From: Cheiracanthium punctorium
Taxonomy: Eukaryota; Arthropoda; Arachnida; Araneae; Cheiracanthiidae
Assembly: GCA_038373885.1 (NCBI GenBank)
Contig: JAWZYV010012337.1
Span: 103,118 to 167,117 of the forward strand
Length of the DNA stretch: 64,000 nucleotides
Reading direction: 5' to 3'
Part shown: piece after piece, positions 23,356-34,640 of the stretch
How positions within the stretch are numbered: position 1 is the first letter of the stretch
Layout of the letters: every line of letters starts with the position of its first letter
The notes under the pieces: generated by a model
What the model saw: only the letters and a program-made list of their open reading frames with translations
Database searches by the model: none
Told to the model about the DNA's origin: nothing
Made by a program: the position numbers and the translations under genes

Positions 23356-23707
23356 CATAGCTGCCAACCTTCCCGATTTCTTCGGGAGATTTCCGACCAC
23401 TAATTTTTACCTAGCAATTCATGATTTAAAAAAAAAAACGCCAAAAATTTAATGCAAAATAAAACTGTTTAAAAATTGTAGTGGGAAATCTCCCGAAGAA
23501 ATCGGGAAGGTTGGTAGCTATGCTATAATGCATAGCTTCCAACCTTCCCGAAGCCAACCTTCCCGATTTCTTCGGGAGATTTCCCACCACAATTTTTAAA
23601 CAGTTTTATTTTGCATTAAATTTTTGGTGTTGTTTTAAGCATGAATTGCAAGGTAAAAATTAGTGGTGGGAAAACTCTCGAAAAAATCGGGGAGGTTGGC
23701 AGCTATG
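23356..23707. mobile_element. Pair of ~165-bp MITEs in head-to-head inversion
   Basis: The first unit (23356-23522) starts CATAGCTGCCAACCTTCCCG and ends CGGGAAGGTTGGTAGCTATG. The second (about 23531-23707) is the same unit inverted, with a partial duplication of its end (AACCTTCCCGAAGCCAACC) at the junction. Together they form a near-palindrome of about 350 bp. Each unit has inverted ends of about 40 bp, and the A-run of the first matches the T-rich part of the second. The TA in CATAG could be a TA duplication, which would suit a Tc1/mariner-type MITE. Confidence 0.75.
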
Positions 23708-24284
23708 GTAATGTCATCAATAATATTGTAATGAATATTTTTAATATAAATATTTTTTTATGGTTTTGTATGGATATTAAAATTTTTCTATGAGTTAGAT
23801 CAATAATTAATTTTTAATTTCATTTTACTGTCACCTGTACATTTAATTCAGTTTACAATTGTTTATATAAAAAGAAAAACTTAAGTACATTTTAAAATTT
23901 AAATCTTTATTGTTATTTTAAATCTTTGTTTAAGGTTTTAAAATAACAATCAGAAAATTTATGAAAAAACTCATTTGCAAATTATTTCTTGGGAACATTA
24001 GCTTTTGTACAAAAATATAGTGTCACGAAATGATAAGCGCGCCGACTTTCTATTCTAGTTAGTTATGAGTGTTCTTTAATAGAATAATGAGGACGATGAT
24101 TTTTTCACCGTATCCAAAAGCAACTGCAATACTGACAAGACAAAACATTATGGCCACCCCGACATTTTTTAATGAACTCGTCTGGATGATATGGAGAGCA
24201 TGTAATTAAGTGGGAATGGTATATAACTGTTGTTGGAGAAAGTAAGGAATCATTCTTGAACTTAACGTTTGCGAGTGAAGGGAA
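23708..24284. other. AT-rich spacer
   Basis: No gene or repeat termini recognised. It may contain the decayed 5' end of the Tc1 relic that follows. Confidence 0.4.
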
Positions 24285-24716
24285 AGGACGCCGATCTAAG
24301 CGAATTTGATTGGGGGCAAATTGTAATAGTCAGAAGACTCGGAACGACTATCTCCGAAACAGAGTAGTCGATTGTTCAAAATCTGCCGTTGTTAGTATTT
24401 ATATCAAATGTATTAATGACGGTGAAGTCAGCAGTAGACACATAGGTACTGGACGTCTATGCATCATCAAAGAAAGAGGATGTCGGAGACTCTCCCGCTT
24501 TGTACAGAAAAATCGGCGGCAGACAGTGTCTCAGCAAGACAGCCCAATACAATGCAGGTCCAACTACAAGTGCTTCGGAACACACAGTTAAGCGGAAACT
24601 GATTGTTATGGGGTTGCGGATCAGACGTCGAACTCGTGTGCTTCTGCTTACCAAGCGTCATTGTCAACTTCGCCTACAGAGGGCACACAAACTCATCATG
24701 CATGTTGGGACTTGAT
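24285..24716 (+). pseudogene. Tc1-like transposase, N-terminal DNA-binding part (decayed)
   Basis: Family-like segments occur in order across three frames: LSEFDWGQIVIVRRLGTTIS (about 24294-24353), CSKSAVVSIYIKCINDGEVSS (24375-24437), the GTGRLCIIKERGCRRLSRFV region (about 24440-24505), QTVSQ and TAQYNAGPTTSASEHTVKRK (about 24518-24600), then MGLRIRRRTR and LLTKRHCQLRLQRAH (to about 24690). These match the paired helix-turn-helix region and linker of Tc1-type transposases. The DDE catalytic part is absent, and several frameshifts and a stop (GAG TAG near 24361) are present. Confidence 0.82.
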
Positions 24717-24719
24717 CAA

Positions 24720-27235
24720 CCGACAAACAAATACGTGTTATATGTGTCATTAGCGCCATAATTTTTAAAATTTACCAGAAAGAACACACTATGGCGAAAA
24801 TACAGCCTAAGGTATGTAAGGTATGTACCATGTCATTTATTTAACCCCTAAAAAGGCAATTGCTAATTTCAGTTCAACTTTGTCTGATCGCCATTTAAAA
24901 TGTAATTCGAAAGTTTTGTTTTTAAATTTGATGATTTGTGCCAGAAACCATAAATCTACTGGTCTGTTAAAGTAGATATTTTCTCTGTCGGTTTTGAAAT
25001 TTTCCTTTGATATGCCACCCAAGAAACATAAATCTATTTTTATCAACAAAGCGGATTTATTTTTTAAATAGAGGTATTATTTAAGCAGAAATACGAGTAT
25101 GACTTATATTCAATTTTTTTTTCTTTTACAAATTATAACGTTTTTTTCATTTAAAAGCTGCAATAGTAATAGAATTCGAATAATTTAATTAGAAATCGTT
25201 ACTTTTGCAGTTGAAATTGAAAATGTAGACCCTTTCCGCACTTCTTTTTTTTCAAATCTTCATTTAAAATAAAATGTATCATTTTTCTAAAACCCAGAAG
25301 TATAAAATATTTTTTTATTAATGTACAAGCACGTGATACAAAATATAGCATTACAAAATCAGCACAGTGGGCTTCAGAAAATTTAATAAAAATAAAAATA
25401 AACTATTTTAGAGAAAAATTTATCCAAAGTAAATTAAATCTAAGAAGAATATCAGTTTTCTTTCAATTCGGTCGTTATTCATAGCTTTAAGTAATTTTCT
25501 GTTTTCGTCGGTAATTGAAATAATCGCTCCCTCCTGTTCGCTAACAAATTTTCTTTTGAAGATGTCACGTGTCTAAATGTAAATGCGACGTTGTGAAAAT
25601 GGTTTTGGAATAATTCTAAATGATGCTGCGTTATCAAAATACATGAAATGTACTAACGGATATAAATTTTGAGTAAGTCTTCGAACATTTCGAATGCCAG
25701 TCTGTTAACGTTTATTGTAGTGATTCAGATTATTACAGAACTATGTTCATTGATATTTCGTGACTGTTGCTCTTTTGAAAACTAAAACTAAAGAAGACCA
25801 TTTTGCGAATAGGATGTTCTTTTTCCAAACTTCAGGCTTTTCAAATGTTAAGGGCATTCTTTCGTTTTGGCTTTTAATCAGTTTTTGACAAGAATTCCCA
25901 TTTTGGAAATTAAATTACTAAAACTTTTGTGCAGGAATCACCAATAGAGCAAAATTATTTTATTTTAAATTTTTGTTCTTCTATATTTTTTTTTTTCATG
26001 TGTCTTTCATCGATTTAAAAGAAAAATTTACGGTCCTCTTGAAAATGCAAACGCAGTTTTCCGTTTTATCTCACTTTATCTTCAAATAATTCTCGGACGG
26101 AGTATAAAAAAGTCTGAAGAAAAAATACGACTGTATTCGTTTATTTAATTTCTTTCTTTTTTTTAACATAATCAATCAGGTGCTGAATATTTAGCATAAA
26201 TTGAAACTCAATCCCAGAGAATTTTCTCTACGGAATTGAACTGCGTTCAAATTTATTTTTCATTTAAAAATATAAACAAGTGGTTTACACTTATTTGCAT
26301 TTATAGAATTAACATTTTTCGCTAAATTCATAGTTTGTTTTATGTTTTCCATTTCATTTTTCCGAAAATATGGAAATAAAACTAACTTCAATTCAAATAT
26401 TTCTTTTATTGCATCTCACTTAAGAATGGACATATTTTTTTAATAGATGAATTAATAAAATAATATATTTTATATTCGAAATTTAACGTTTTTAATTTCG
26501 TTTCTGAAATTTACTTGCATGAATTTGTGTTATTCGAACAGCTGAGTATGTGTTACTATGCGTGCCCAAAACCTTTTTATTATCATATTTTAAGGTCAAT
26601 TTATCAGAAATCAACTGAACACAGTGAGGATGTTGTAGTATTTTTTATTTTTTAGCTTTCTTAAAAGTGCACAAGAAGCAAGTTATACTGTTTTATTGTG
26701 TTGCGGGGCTCAGAACTAATGTTCTTAAACTCGACGGGTAATTCTTTTTTTTTAATTTTAAATTTGCATAAGATAAATCTTAGTGGAAAAGTACATTGTA
26801 GCAGGATTAACTAAATGTCCATAAATATTCGTGAACTGAATGTTCGTCACGGGTAATTCCATATAAAAACAATCAATAAAAATTATTTTTGTTATGGGTG
26901 TTCTGTACTTTGATGATTCTTTGTACGATTGTAACAACCTTTGAGATGAAAATTGTGAAACTTAATGTTTTTTTTTTTCTATTCTATCAACTGTTATGAA
27001 TTTTTGAGATTCTGGAAAAGATCTAAATATTGCATAATATAATAGTATTTAAATGTCTGTGAACAAGACCTATTCGACCTAGAGGTTTGAGATTTACGTT
27101 ATTTTCTTCAATGCCTTGAGTTCTTTTATAACATACTTAACGTGACCATATAATTTAAGAACTTTCTTGTAAGATTGAAAAAAAATATGTTTTAAATAAT
27201 TTAAAATCAAAATTTATAATTTAAATACATACATG
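24720..27235. other. AT-rich spacer, no gene seen
   Basis: About 2.5 kb without recognisable coding or repeat termini. A minus frame of 70 residues (24837-25049) has fairly protein-like composition (contains NRPVDLWFLAQIIKFKNK) but I recognise no family. Confidence 0.45.
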
Positions 27236-27367
27236 CTAGCTGACCCGTGCGCAAATTTCGCACAATATTGTATTTAATACTATGACTGTAAATATTGTAG
27301 TGTGAAAATGAATAAATGTGTCTATAAGTGCATAATATTCTGTTAAATATTTTCACGGGTCAGTTAG
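27236..27367. mobile_element. 132-bp mini-element bounded by inverted Helitron-like 3' ends
   Basis: Left end CTAGCTGACCCGTG and right end CACGGGTCAGTTAG are inverted 14-bp repeats with one mismatch. Each resembles a Helitron 3' terminus read outward. On the left (minus strand) GTGCG and CGCAC form a 5-bp hairpin about 11 bases from CTAG. The interior is AT-rich and non-coding. Confidence 0.5.
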
Positions 27368-27694
27368 ATGTTCGATTGGAAATCATCCAAAATGTTAACA
27401 TTTATTTTAACAGAAATAAATTTATTTTAACTGTTTTATTTTATAAAACCTCTTTAAAAGCAATATTGGCAGTTAATAATTATAAGCATACAGAAAATCT
27501 ACTTAATGTTAATTGTATATGAATATATAAATATATATTTTGGTATATATATTTACAGTTTGAACCACTGATCTCTATATCGAAGATGGCGCCTCTTACA
27601 TTTAAAGTTGAATATATCGATAGTATTAGGGCTATTCAAATGCCATCTTCTGTACATTTTTGCATTTCATAGAGAATAAAAAGCATGTGGCGCT

Positions 27695-28450
27695 GTTTTC
27701 ATCAAAAGTCGAAATTATAAGCTTTAACTGGGTATTTTTTATATTTTTTTGGTCACGTATTTAATTAGATCTAGCCGCGCCCGTTTCATTTCAAGCCGCC
27801 CAACCGGGAACGCCAGCAAAATGTCGCAAAACCTTCGAAAAAATGGCATAGAACAAAATATTCTGCCGGCGACTGATGAATACAACTCACTGAATTATAA
27901 AAATCAGACGGGTCGATTGAAAAGCCAAAATAAGAAGTTCTTTTATCCTCATTTAAATATTTGTTTTACAAACAAATTACAAAAAAACTGTATTTCTAGT
28001 TACCTTCAATCATTCATTCAATCTATACAAAAATCATAATAGCAACTCCTAGCTGTTCTATTTTTCTTACATTTTTTATCTGTCGTTCCCACTCATTTTT
28101 AAAGAAAGTATATTCAATTCATCTGACTCCATGGCAACCTAGAACCATGGAGTCTGTTACATTTATTTATTTATTATTATTTTTTTTTTGGTCACGTATT
28201 TAATGAGATCTAGCCGTGCCAGAAAAAAAACACCTTTGAGAAATAATATATAGGATATTATTTTTCTTTCGCGTTTTTTTTTTTACTTTCTTTTATTAAC
28301 AAAAAGATTTTTTTCGAATTTTTGCATATTTTTCGTCAAAAGTAGAGATTATAAGCTTTAACTGAGTATTTTTAAAAAAAATTTTTTGTCAAATATTTAA
28401 TGAGATCTAAACGCGCCAGAAAAATACACCTTTGAGAAATAATATATGTG
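27695..28450 (+). repeat. Degenerate tandem direct repeat, partly interrupted
   Basis: Three imperfect units share GTCAAAAGT..ATTATAAGCTTTAACT, TTTTGGTCACGTATTTAAT, GAGATCTAGCCG and CACCTTTGAGAAATAATATA (units near 27700-27785, 28185-28260 and 28330-28450). The first unit is interrupted after AGATCTAGCCGCGCC by another repeat (27775-28165). Confidence 0.6.
27775..28165 (-). repeat. Interspersed repeat, copy 2 (CCATGG-hairpin family)
   Basis: Reverse-complement homologue of 3695-4070, carrying the same CTCCATGG/CCATGGAG hairpin (28130-28158). It sits inside the tandem repeat around it, so it is a later insertion. The 96-residue frame 27749-28039 lies in it and is not a gene. Confidence 0.6.
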
Positions 28451-28470
28451 ATGATCATATCTGTGGTATA

Positions 28471-29020
28471 TTACGAGGCGTATATAGAAAGTAAATTCCG
28501 TTTTGAAAAAAAAAAATAGTACTTAAACATTTTCTATATAGTGTGCGCCAATGATCAAACACTTGTCGTAGCGGGTTACCAGCTTTTCTATACCTTCTTC
28601 ATAGAAACTTCCCGCCAATGACGATAACCACGACTTTAAGAAAACTACGGCACGCAATTGAAAACAAACGGAGAGGAATGCTCAGTAAAGGAATTATGCT
28701 TCTCCATAACAAACCTCTGAAACATACTGCTGGTGACACTCAAACTATGATTCGACAGCTCGTTCGGAGCAGTTCGATCACACGCCATACTGCCCAGATC
28801 GTCCGACTACCGCTTGGCGTCGTCCGACTATCACTTGTTCCTGCACATGAAGCGCGAACTAGGCGGCAAGCGCTTTGGATGCGGCAATGAGGTGAAAAAT
28901 GCTCTGGAGTCGTGGTTATCATCGTTGTCGGGAAGTTTCTATGAAGACGGTATAGAAAATCTGGTAACCCGCTACGACAAGTGGTTGAATATTGGCGAAA
29001 ACTATGTAGAAAAATAGTTT
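28471..29020 (+). mobile_element. Internally rearranged mariner element
   Basis: Begins after TA with TTACGAGGCGTATATAGAAA, a mariner-type left terminus. At 28548-28616 it carries an inverted copy of the transposase 3' end (complement of 28936-29000). It continues with the C-terminal half of the transposase. The right terminus is not preserved; a T-run follows at 29058. Confidence 0.7.
28618..29017 (+). pseudogene. mariner transposase, C-terminal half (broken)
   Basis: Two frames give consecutive family segments: LRKLRHAIENKRRGMLSKGI and MLLHNKPLKHTAGDTQTMIRQL (28636-28765), then SDYHLFLHMKRELGGKRFG (28817-28880) and the C-terminus GSFYEDGIENLVTRYDKWLN to NYVEK and a stop (29017). Mariner transposases use a DD34D triad. 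The second Asp, normally in an LLHDNARPH-type motif, is lost here (LHNKPLKH). The third (SDYHLF) is retained. A frameshift lies near 28800. Confidence 0.85.
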
Positions 29021-29302
29021 AAGGTATGCTCTTTCATGTAAAAATAAATTGACTTGGATTTTTTTTTTTTTTTTTTTTAGCACCAGAGTGCTATTAATTT
29101 CAACCTTGTGTTTTGGGTAGACACGATTTTGGTACAATTAGCGAGTCGAGTTACTTTTCAAATATTTTGCCAAGATAACGTGGAGGGGGGGGAGGCATTA
29201 ATAAAATGTTGAAAGTCGCACAAGGTTTGCAATTTTTGATAAATGATCGCTAAACTGGGTGCCAAAACGCGACAATTTTTTATAAATATATTTTGAGTAT
29301 AG

Positions 29303-29742
29303 TTAGAAAACGCCTGGCGAATATTGTAAAATAGTTTTAGTAGGCGATTTAAATATAGATTTTAATTCCGAAGAAGGGTTTTATAGAACAGTGAAGACAA
29401 ATACGGCACGCATCATAGATTATGATACACTTTCCAAATGGTATTTATAAAGGTGAAGTGTAGTTTGACTGTGCCTGACGAAAATTGTTAAACAGTTTTG
29501 GTAGGCCATTTTAATATAGATTTCTATTCCGAAGAAGTGTTTTATAGAACAAAGAAGGAAAACACTATACACTCATGGATTATGATGCTCATTCCAAACA
29601 GTATTTACAATGTCTACGAGATATAGTTGGAATATGCCTATAGTTCGAATATGTCTGGGGAAAATTTTAAAACAGTATCAGTAGGTGATTTTAAGATGGA
29701 TTTGAATTCCAAAGATGTGCTTTATGGTTCAAGAACAAGAAA
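29303..29742 (+). repeat. ~165-bp tandem repeat with a GDFN-type endonuclease-like segment
   Basis: Three direct units (about 29303-29465, 29470-29630 and 29632-29742) each contain an AAAACAGTTTTAGTAGGCGATT-like start, TAGATTT..ATTCCGAAGAAG, TTTTATAGAACA and CCAAA.AGTATTTA. One frame reads VLVGDLNIDFNSEEGFYRT, reminiscent of the GDFN motif of exonuclease-endonuclease-phosphatase domains found in retroelements. An inverted unit lies at 32815-33000. The coding origin is inference. Confidence 0.6.
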
Positions 29743-29744
29743 GA

Positions 29745-29960
29745 GTTGATTCTACTTTAACGCCCCTACTTTCACCAACCTAAAAATGCCCCGCATTTTG
29801 GTGAGCTTTGAAGTCATGGGTCTCTCGGTGGCGTTGAAACTTGTGCATAACTCCCCGAGGTTCTGATCTATATAGGGGAAGTACATTTTGCTGAAGGCTG
29901 GCAACAGACACACTACACGTGGATTGGACAGAAGATTGGCCATAACTTTCGGGATTTTGG
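29745..29960. repeat. Repeat related in inverse to 34880-35010
   Basis: CACCAACCTAAAAATGCC, GGTGAGCTT, GTCATGGGTCTCT and TGCATAACTCC match the reverse complement of 34895-34990 in the same order. Together with the GDFN repeat (29.3 kb and, inverted, 32.8 kb) this shows two related repeat blocks in opposite orientation. The family is unknown. Confidence 0.5.
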
Positions 29961-30435
29961 AACTACATTTTAACTTGTTTCTTTTAATGTGTCACACGTT
30001 TGCTGTGTGTGGATTTTTGATTTTTCAGTAATTTTTTTTCCTTTTCTTCCCCATAGGTAAGGGGGAATCACAACTCTGAGGTTTGCCGTATGCCGTTTAT
30101 ACATTTAATTACCATGTAACATATATAACTACATTTTAAACTGTTTAAATACTTTTATATTAATCTTTGCTGAATACAGTTATTACTATAACACATTTCC
30201 TTGGCAAAACCTCAGGCTGTGAGTCTGAAACCTATGGTTCGGGGTTGTGCATTTCCCCCTCTGAAGAGGACAATGCATTTTATGCTTTATTTATATAACA
30301 ACAATGTCTGGCCTGGGGGGGGTTCATCTTATATTTAATAAATAATATTAGACACATGTTTTCCTTTAAGCAGCTTCAATTAGCGCTATGCAACATGTGT
30401 AACCACTGTATTTTTGTTTGCTTTTGCATAAAATT

Positions 30436-30520
<85 letters not shown>

Positions 30521-31110
30521 TATCAACGTTTATGTTAAAAAAATGGAGTTTGTAGTGTGTCAAGTCCACACGTGAAGGTAACAGCCATGAAGAAAAAGAA
30601 ATACGACCACAAACTGGCTGGAGCCAAAACTGGCGCTATGGCAACAATAGGGTGCTAATAAAATTACCCATATGAATTAACAATAGATATATGAGAAAGG
30701 GGCTTAGGGAGGATCGGAAATGTTAATATGTAACCTCCCTAAAGAATGAAGAAAGAATCAAAAAAAGAATGGGAAAAAAAGGATTATGCGAGAGCAGACG
30801 GGCCTCATGTTTACAGTAACTTTTTACTGGTCAAAATGCGAAAGAACAAAAGAAAGAAAAATGTTAAAGTGGACAGCGGAGATTTTGATTAGTGATGAGA
30901 TGGAAGTAATGCTTCGAGAACAACACGGCATATGTTTCTTAGCCGTGATCTGAAGGCCTGGAGAGTGGATACCGGAGTGAATGCAAACAGATGCTTGTAT
31001 CCTAAGCTGCATATGAGAATCCAAAGGAGTGCATTCGAAGTCGATGACGAATGGGCAGAATTCAGCAAAGTTTAAACCAAGTGTGCCTGCGACATTGGAG
31101 TCAACTAATA
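29960..31110. other. Spacer with a TA microsatellite
   Basis: (TA)n tracts at 30440-30511 are followed by GTGTGTGT. The tyrosine/isoleucine frame 30356-30538 is a translation of this repeat. Sequence at 30560-31110 is richer in GC but shows no recognisable protein on either strand. Confidence 0.5.
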
Positions 31111-31615
31111 GCCTTGTCACACTAAAGGGAAAATCCGAGCAACTTCGCGCTGGACCAACTTTTCCGACAGATTTGAAGGCGTGGTTATCTTTAAGGGTTG
31201 CAAAAGTAAACAAACACTCTCCAACGCCAAATAGTCATCGCATCGCTGATTTGGCGTGCGGGTTCTTATTTTACTTATCGTGCGTTGGTATATTTACATC
31301 GGATTGTCAGGAATTTCGGCAGCATTGGATGGGCAGCAATCTCTAATTCCAAAGTCCACTTGAACGCGGCCATAATTTTATTTACACGTGATTCTGACAT
31401 CGAGCCAAGCTTCGAACATAGTCGCCATTGCTCGAAATTGCTTATGACGTAGCTGGAAGAAGTACTCTGATTGGCTGAAATTTCGTCCGACTTTGATTTT
31501 TTCCTTCGGAAAGGAAAAAGTGTGAGTTCGCTGTCGTCAAGGTAACGGCGGAGAATATCGGCCGAAAACTTGATTTGCAAGGAAAGTTGGTCGGACTTTT
31601 CTCCGTGTGATAGCC
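31111..31615. mobile_element. MITE with ~35-bp imperfect inverted ends
   Basis: Left end GCCTTGTCACACTAAAGGGA continues to AAAATCCGAGCAACTT. The right end in complement, GGCTATCACACGGAGAAAAG, continues to TCCGACCAACTT. The interior holds overlapping frames on both strands (30824-31213, 31029-31346, 31275-31580) with no family motif. No clean target duplication was found, so the superfamily is open. Confidence 0.5.
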
Positions 31616-32654
31616 CTATAAGTCTACCGAGGATAGATGGAGACGAACCGACCTACCTGAGGCTAATGCCGGCCCCCGTAATAGAAATTAATATTAGAAA
31701 ATGCACCGAACTTATCATTGTTATGTGGTCTATGTATACATATCTCCCCTCAGTCCATTTTATTATTCTATAAATAACATTGAGAAAACAAAATTTAAAA
31801 GAGAAATTTAATAAAAAACATCTATTAAGTTTCAATTGAAATGGATAAATAACGAAATTTATGTGTAAATGTGCTTGCTTTTTTTTTTTCGAATTGTTGT
31901 TAAACAATTTTGCTTCAGGAAATTTTGGGAAGGAATATTCTTTTTAGTTCATACAGTGTGTGTGAATGATTTTCCAAAGGTAGAATTTTGGGTATTGCGG
32001 CATGCACTCCACTTATGATCAAGTGCAATGAAATTTCACCATCTAGGCCAACCAAACCACAATAATTTTAGTAATTTGATATATACGTTTATCACTTCAG
32101 TTTCTATAGCATAATGATAAAAATAAATGACATAATGATGGATGCAAATCTATTTTTCAGGAGGAAGAGAGATGTTATTGACGGTATAAAAAATGTGGTG
32201 AAAATTATTCATATTTTGCTCTTTATTAGTAGTACCATATTTTATTCAATTTTAACAATAGTATAAAGGTAATCATGTGGATAGTATATTTTGTAATATT
32301 AAAACGAGTTAATTATTGTTTCTTTTGCTTATTATCTAAAATATGTGAAACATAACTAGTAAATTAGTAATAAAAATTATCAAAGTAGAACTGGCATTTT
32401 TAATTTTTTTTGTTTTAATAATTTCTAAATAGTACGCAAAATTTCATAATAGAGGTGGCATGATTTAATATGATATGTTATTATTTAATAATGAGGTTAC
32501 TTTAAAACTTCAATAATCCTTCACATTAACAAAAAGTGTTAAGTGATATGCGTTTGGTGAGTTTGATAATATTTTTTATTTAGCATTCTTAAGAGCTACA
32601 TCAAATTTAATATTTTATATAATATTTACAAAATTGTCTTGTTTTATATCATCA
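31616..32654. other. AT-rich spacer
   Basis: No gene or element termini recognised. Confidence 0.5.
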
Positions 32655-33040
32655 CTAGCTGAAGCACACGTTCTTCGCCCGGAATGGATATTGATAAACC
32701 AACAATAACAAATGGAAAATAAATAAATAAATAAATAAATATATATTAAACATACTTTGATTATATATTTTATCGCTACAAAATCAATTTTTCAGTATTC
32801 GACAGCAATATTCTAACTATACTTGATTTTTTTAAATACTGTTTGGGATGTGCATCATATTCTCCGCGTATTTGTCTTGTTCTTCAAAATTAAAATCTAC
32901 GTTAAAATCGCCTATTAAAACTGTTTTAAAATTTCCGTCAGAAATATTCTAACTATACTTCACCTTTATTTACACGAATATAGACACCAATATTCCAATT
33001 AAATATACAGCAGTGTTAGGCAATTTCTCGACAAAGATGG

Positions 33041-33265
33041 TTGTGTTGTGGGGTTATGGGCAATTAGCTGAACGTTGGCTCTGTTGTGGGGTGAGCTGCC
33101 CCACATGGGAGTCTTTATAAGGGGTCCTAACCCGCAATTACGCTAAGTTTTGGAGGAAACCACGGAAACTCCGAACGGTTAGGTCGGCGGACGCGATTTT
33201 TTTTTAAACCAGGCACCTTCCGTCTCGCAGTTCAGCGTGCTACGTGCTCGGCCACTGGTGGAGCA
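33041..33265 (-). repeat. tRNA-derived SINE with 14-bp target duplication
   Basis: The 225-bp insert is flanked by CTCGACAAAGATGG at 33027-33040 and 33266-33279. On the minus strand it begins near CCAGTGGCCGAGCACG, whose TGGCCGAGCACG fits a polymerase III A box, with a weak B-box-like CTGGTTTAAAA downstream. A unique region contains ACCTAACCGTTCGGAGTTTC, and the end CACAACACAA suits a short A-rich tail. Target-primed retrotransposition explains the duplication. Confidence 0.72.
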
Positions 33266-33544
33266 CTCGACAAAGATGGAACATATCGTTTCGAGGACTC
33301 ATTTCTTTTATGCAAAACTTCGCGATAAATAACCAATAATGGCAAACCTTGGAGACTTTTCACATTTAATCTGGCAGCCCTTGAAACGTAATCTGCCCTT
33401 TCCCCAGGTAGACAAAAATCTTTGTCTGGAATTAACAGCACTCAAGAGCTAAAAAATACGTGAAAAACACCTTTTTTGTAAACTGTTCTTTATTAAAAAT
33501 CGACTTTTAAAAAACATTGAAAAAGATTTTTATGAATTAGTATT

Positions 33545-34640
33545 CGTTTCATTTTAGTACAAGATTTTTATGGCTATGTTTATTTCCCTTCAATGTATGC
33601 AGACAAATATGAATGTAACATTTTGGCCCCTCACGCCTGTTTGGACACGAACTTTATAAAAACCCTGAAAATGACTGTTATGCATTCGTGTACGCTGCAT
33701 TTTAAAGCAAGAATTTTATGGCTATTTATATCCCTTTTAGATATGATGGCAAATTTGGAAACAACGTTTAGATACTTATGCCCGTTTTGATGAAAATTCT
33801 AGAAAATCCTGGAAATGGTTTTAAGGCATTTGTGTTCACTATATTTTTAAGCAAGAATTTTAAGCTATCTCGTCTTCCTCTGATACATGAAGGGAAAGGT
33901 GAAAAGAACGTCATAAAACGTTTCGGCCCCTTAACCCTGTTTCGATGTGAATTCTAAAACACTCTGAAAATTATTGTTAGGCATCCGTGTTTGCTACATT
34001 CTAAAGCAAGAGTGCTATTGCTATCTCCAGTTCCCTTTGAGATATGATGGCAAATTCGAAATAACGTTTTGACCCCTTATCCCCGTTTTGATGCGCATTC
34101 TAAAGAACCCTGAAAATGAATTTTAAGCATTTGTGTTCACTATATTCTGAAGCCGGAATTTTATGGCTATCTCTATTTTCCTCTGAGATATGAAGGGAAA
34201 TGTGAAAAGAACATTTTGCACCCTTATCGCCCCCCCCTTTGGGTACAAATTTTAAAAAACCATGAAAATGATATTTAGGTAGTTGCATTTTAAAGCAAGA
34301 ATTTTATGGCTGTCTTTTTTTCCTCCGATATGAAGGAAAATGTGGAAAGAACGTTAAAGAACGTTTTGGCCCTTTACGCCCATTAGGGTGCAAATTCTAA
34401 AAAACCCTGAAATTAATTTTTAGATATTTGTGTTAGCTATATTTTAAAGCAATAATTATATGGCTGCCTCTTTTTCCCTCTGAGATATGAAGGGAAATGT
34501 GAAAAGAACGTTAAAGAACATTTTGGTCATTTTCGTTCGTTTGAGTGCGAATTCTAAAAAAAATTCCTGAAAATTGAAAGAATTTCACGGCTATCTCTTT
34601 TCCCCCTGAGATATGAAGGGAAACGTGAAAAAAACGCTTT
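33545..34640. repeat. ~150-bp satellite array, about 8 units
   Basis: Units share AAAGCAAGAATTTTATGGCT, TCTGAGATATGAAGGGAAAT, GTGAAAAGAACGTTTTGG and AATTCTAAAAAACCCTGAAA. Unit starts (AGCAAGAAT or variants) lie near 33557, 33706, 33852, 34004, 34152, 34293, 34448 and 34590, giving 135-155-bp spacing. It lies wholly inside the minus-strand Helitron. Divergence between units is substantial, so the array is old. Confidence 0.8.

Noticed and set aside
30356..30538. YIYIYI-rich peptide
   Set aside because: Translation of a TA microsatellite.
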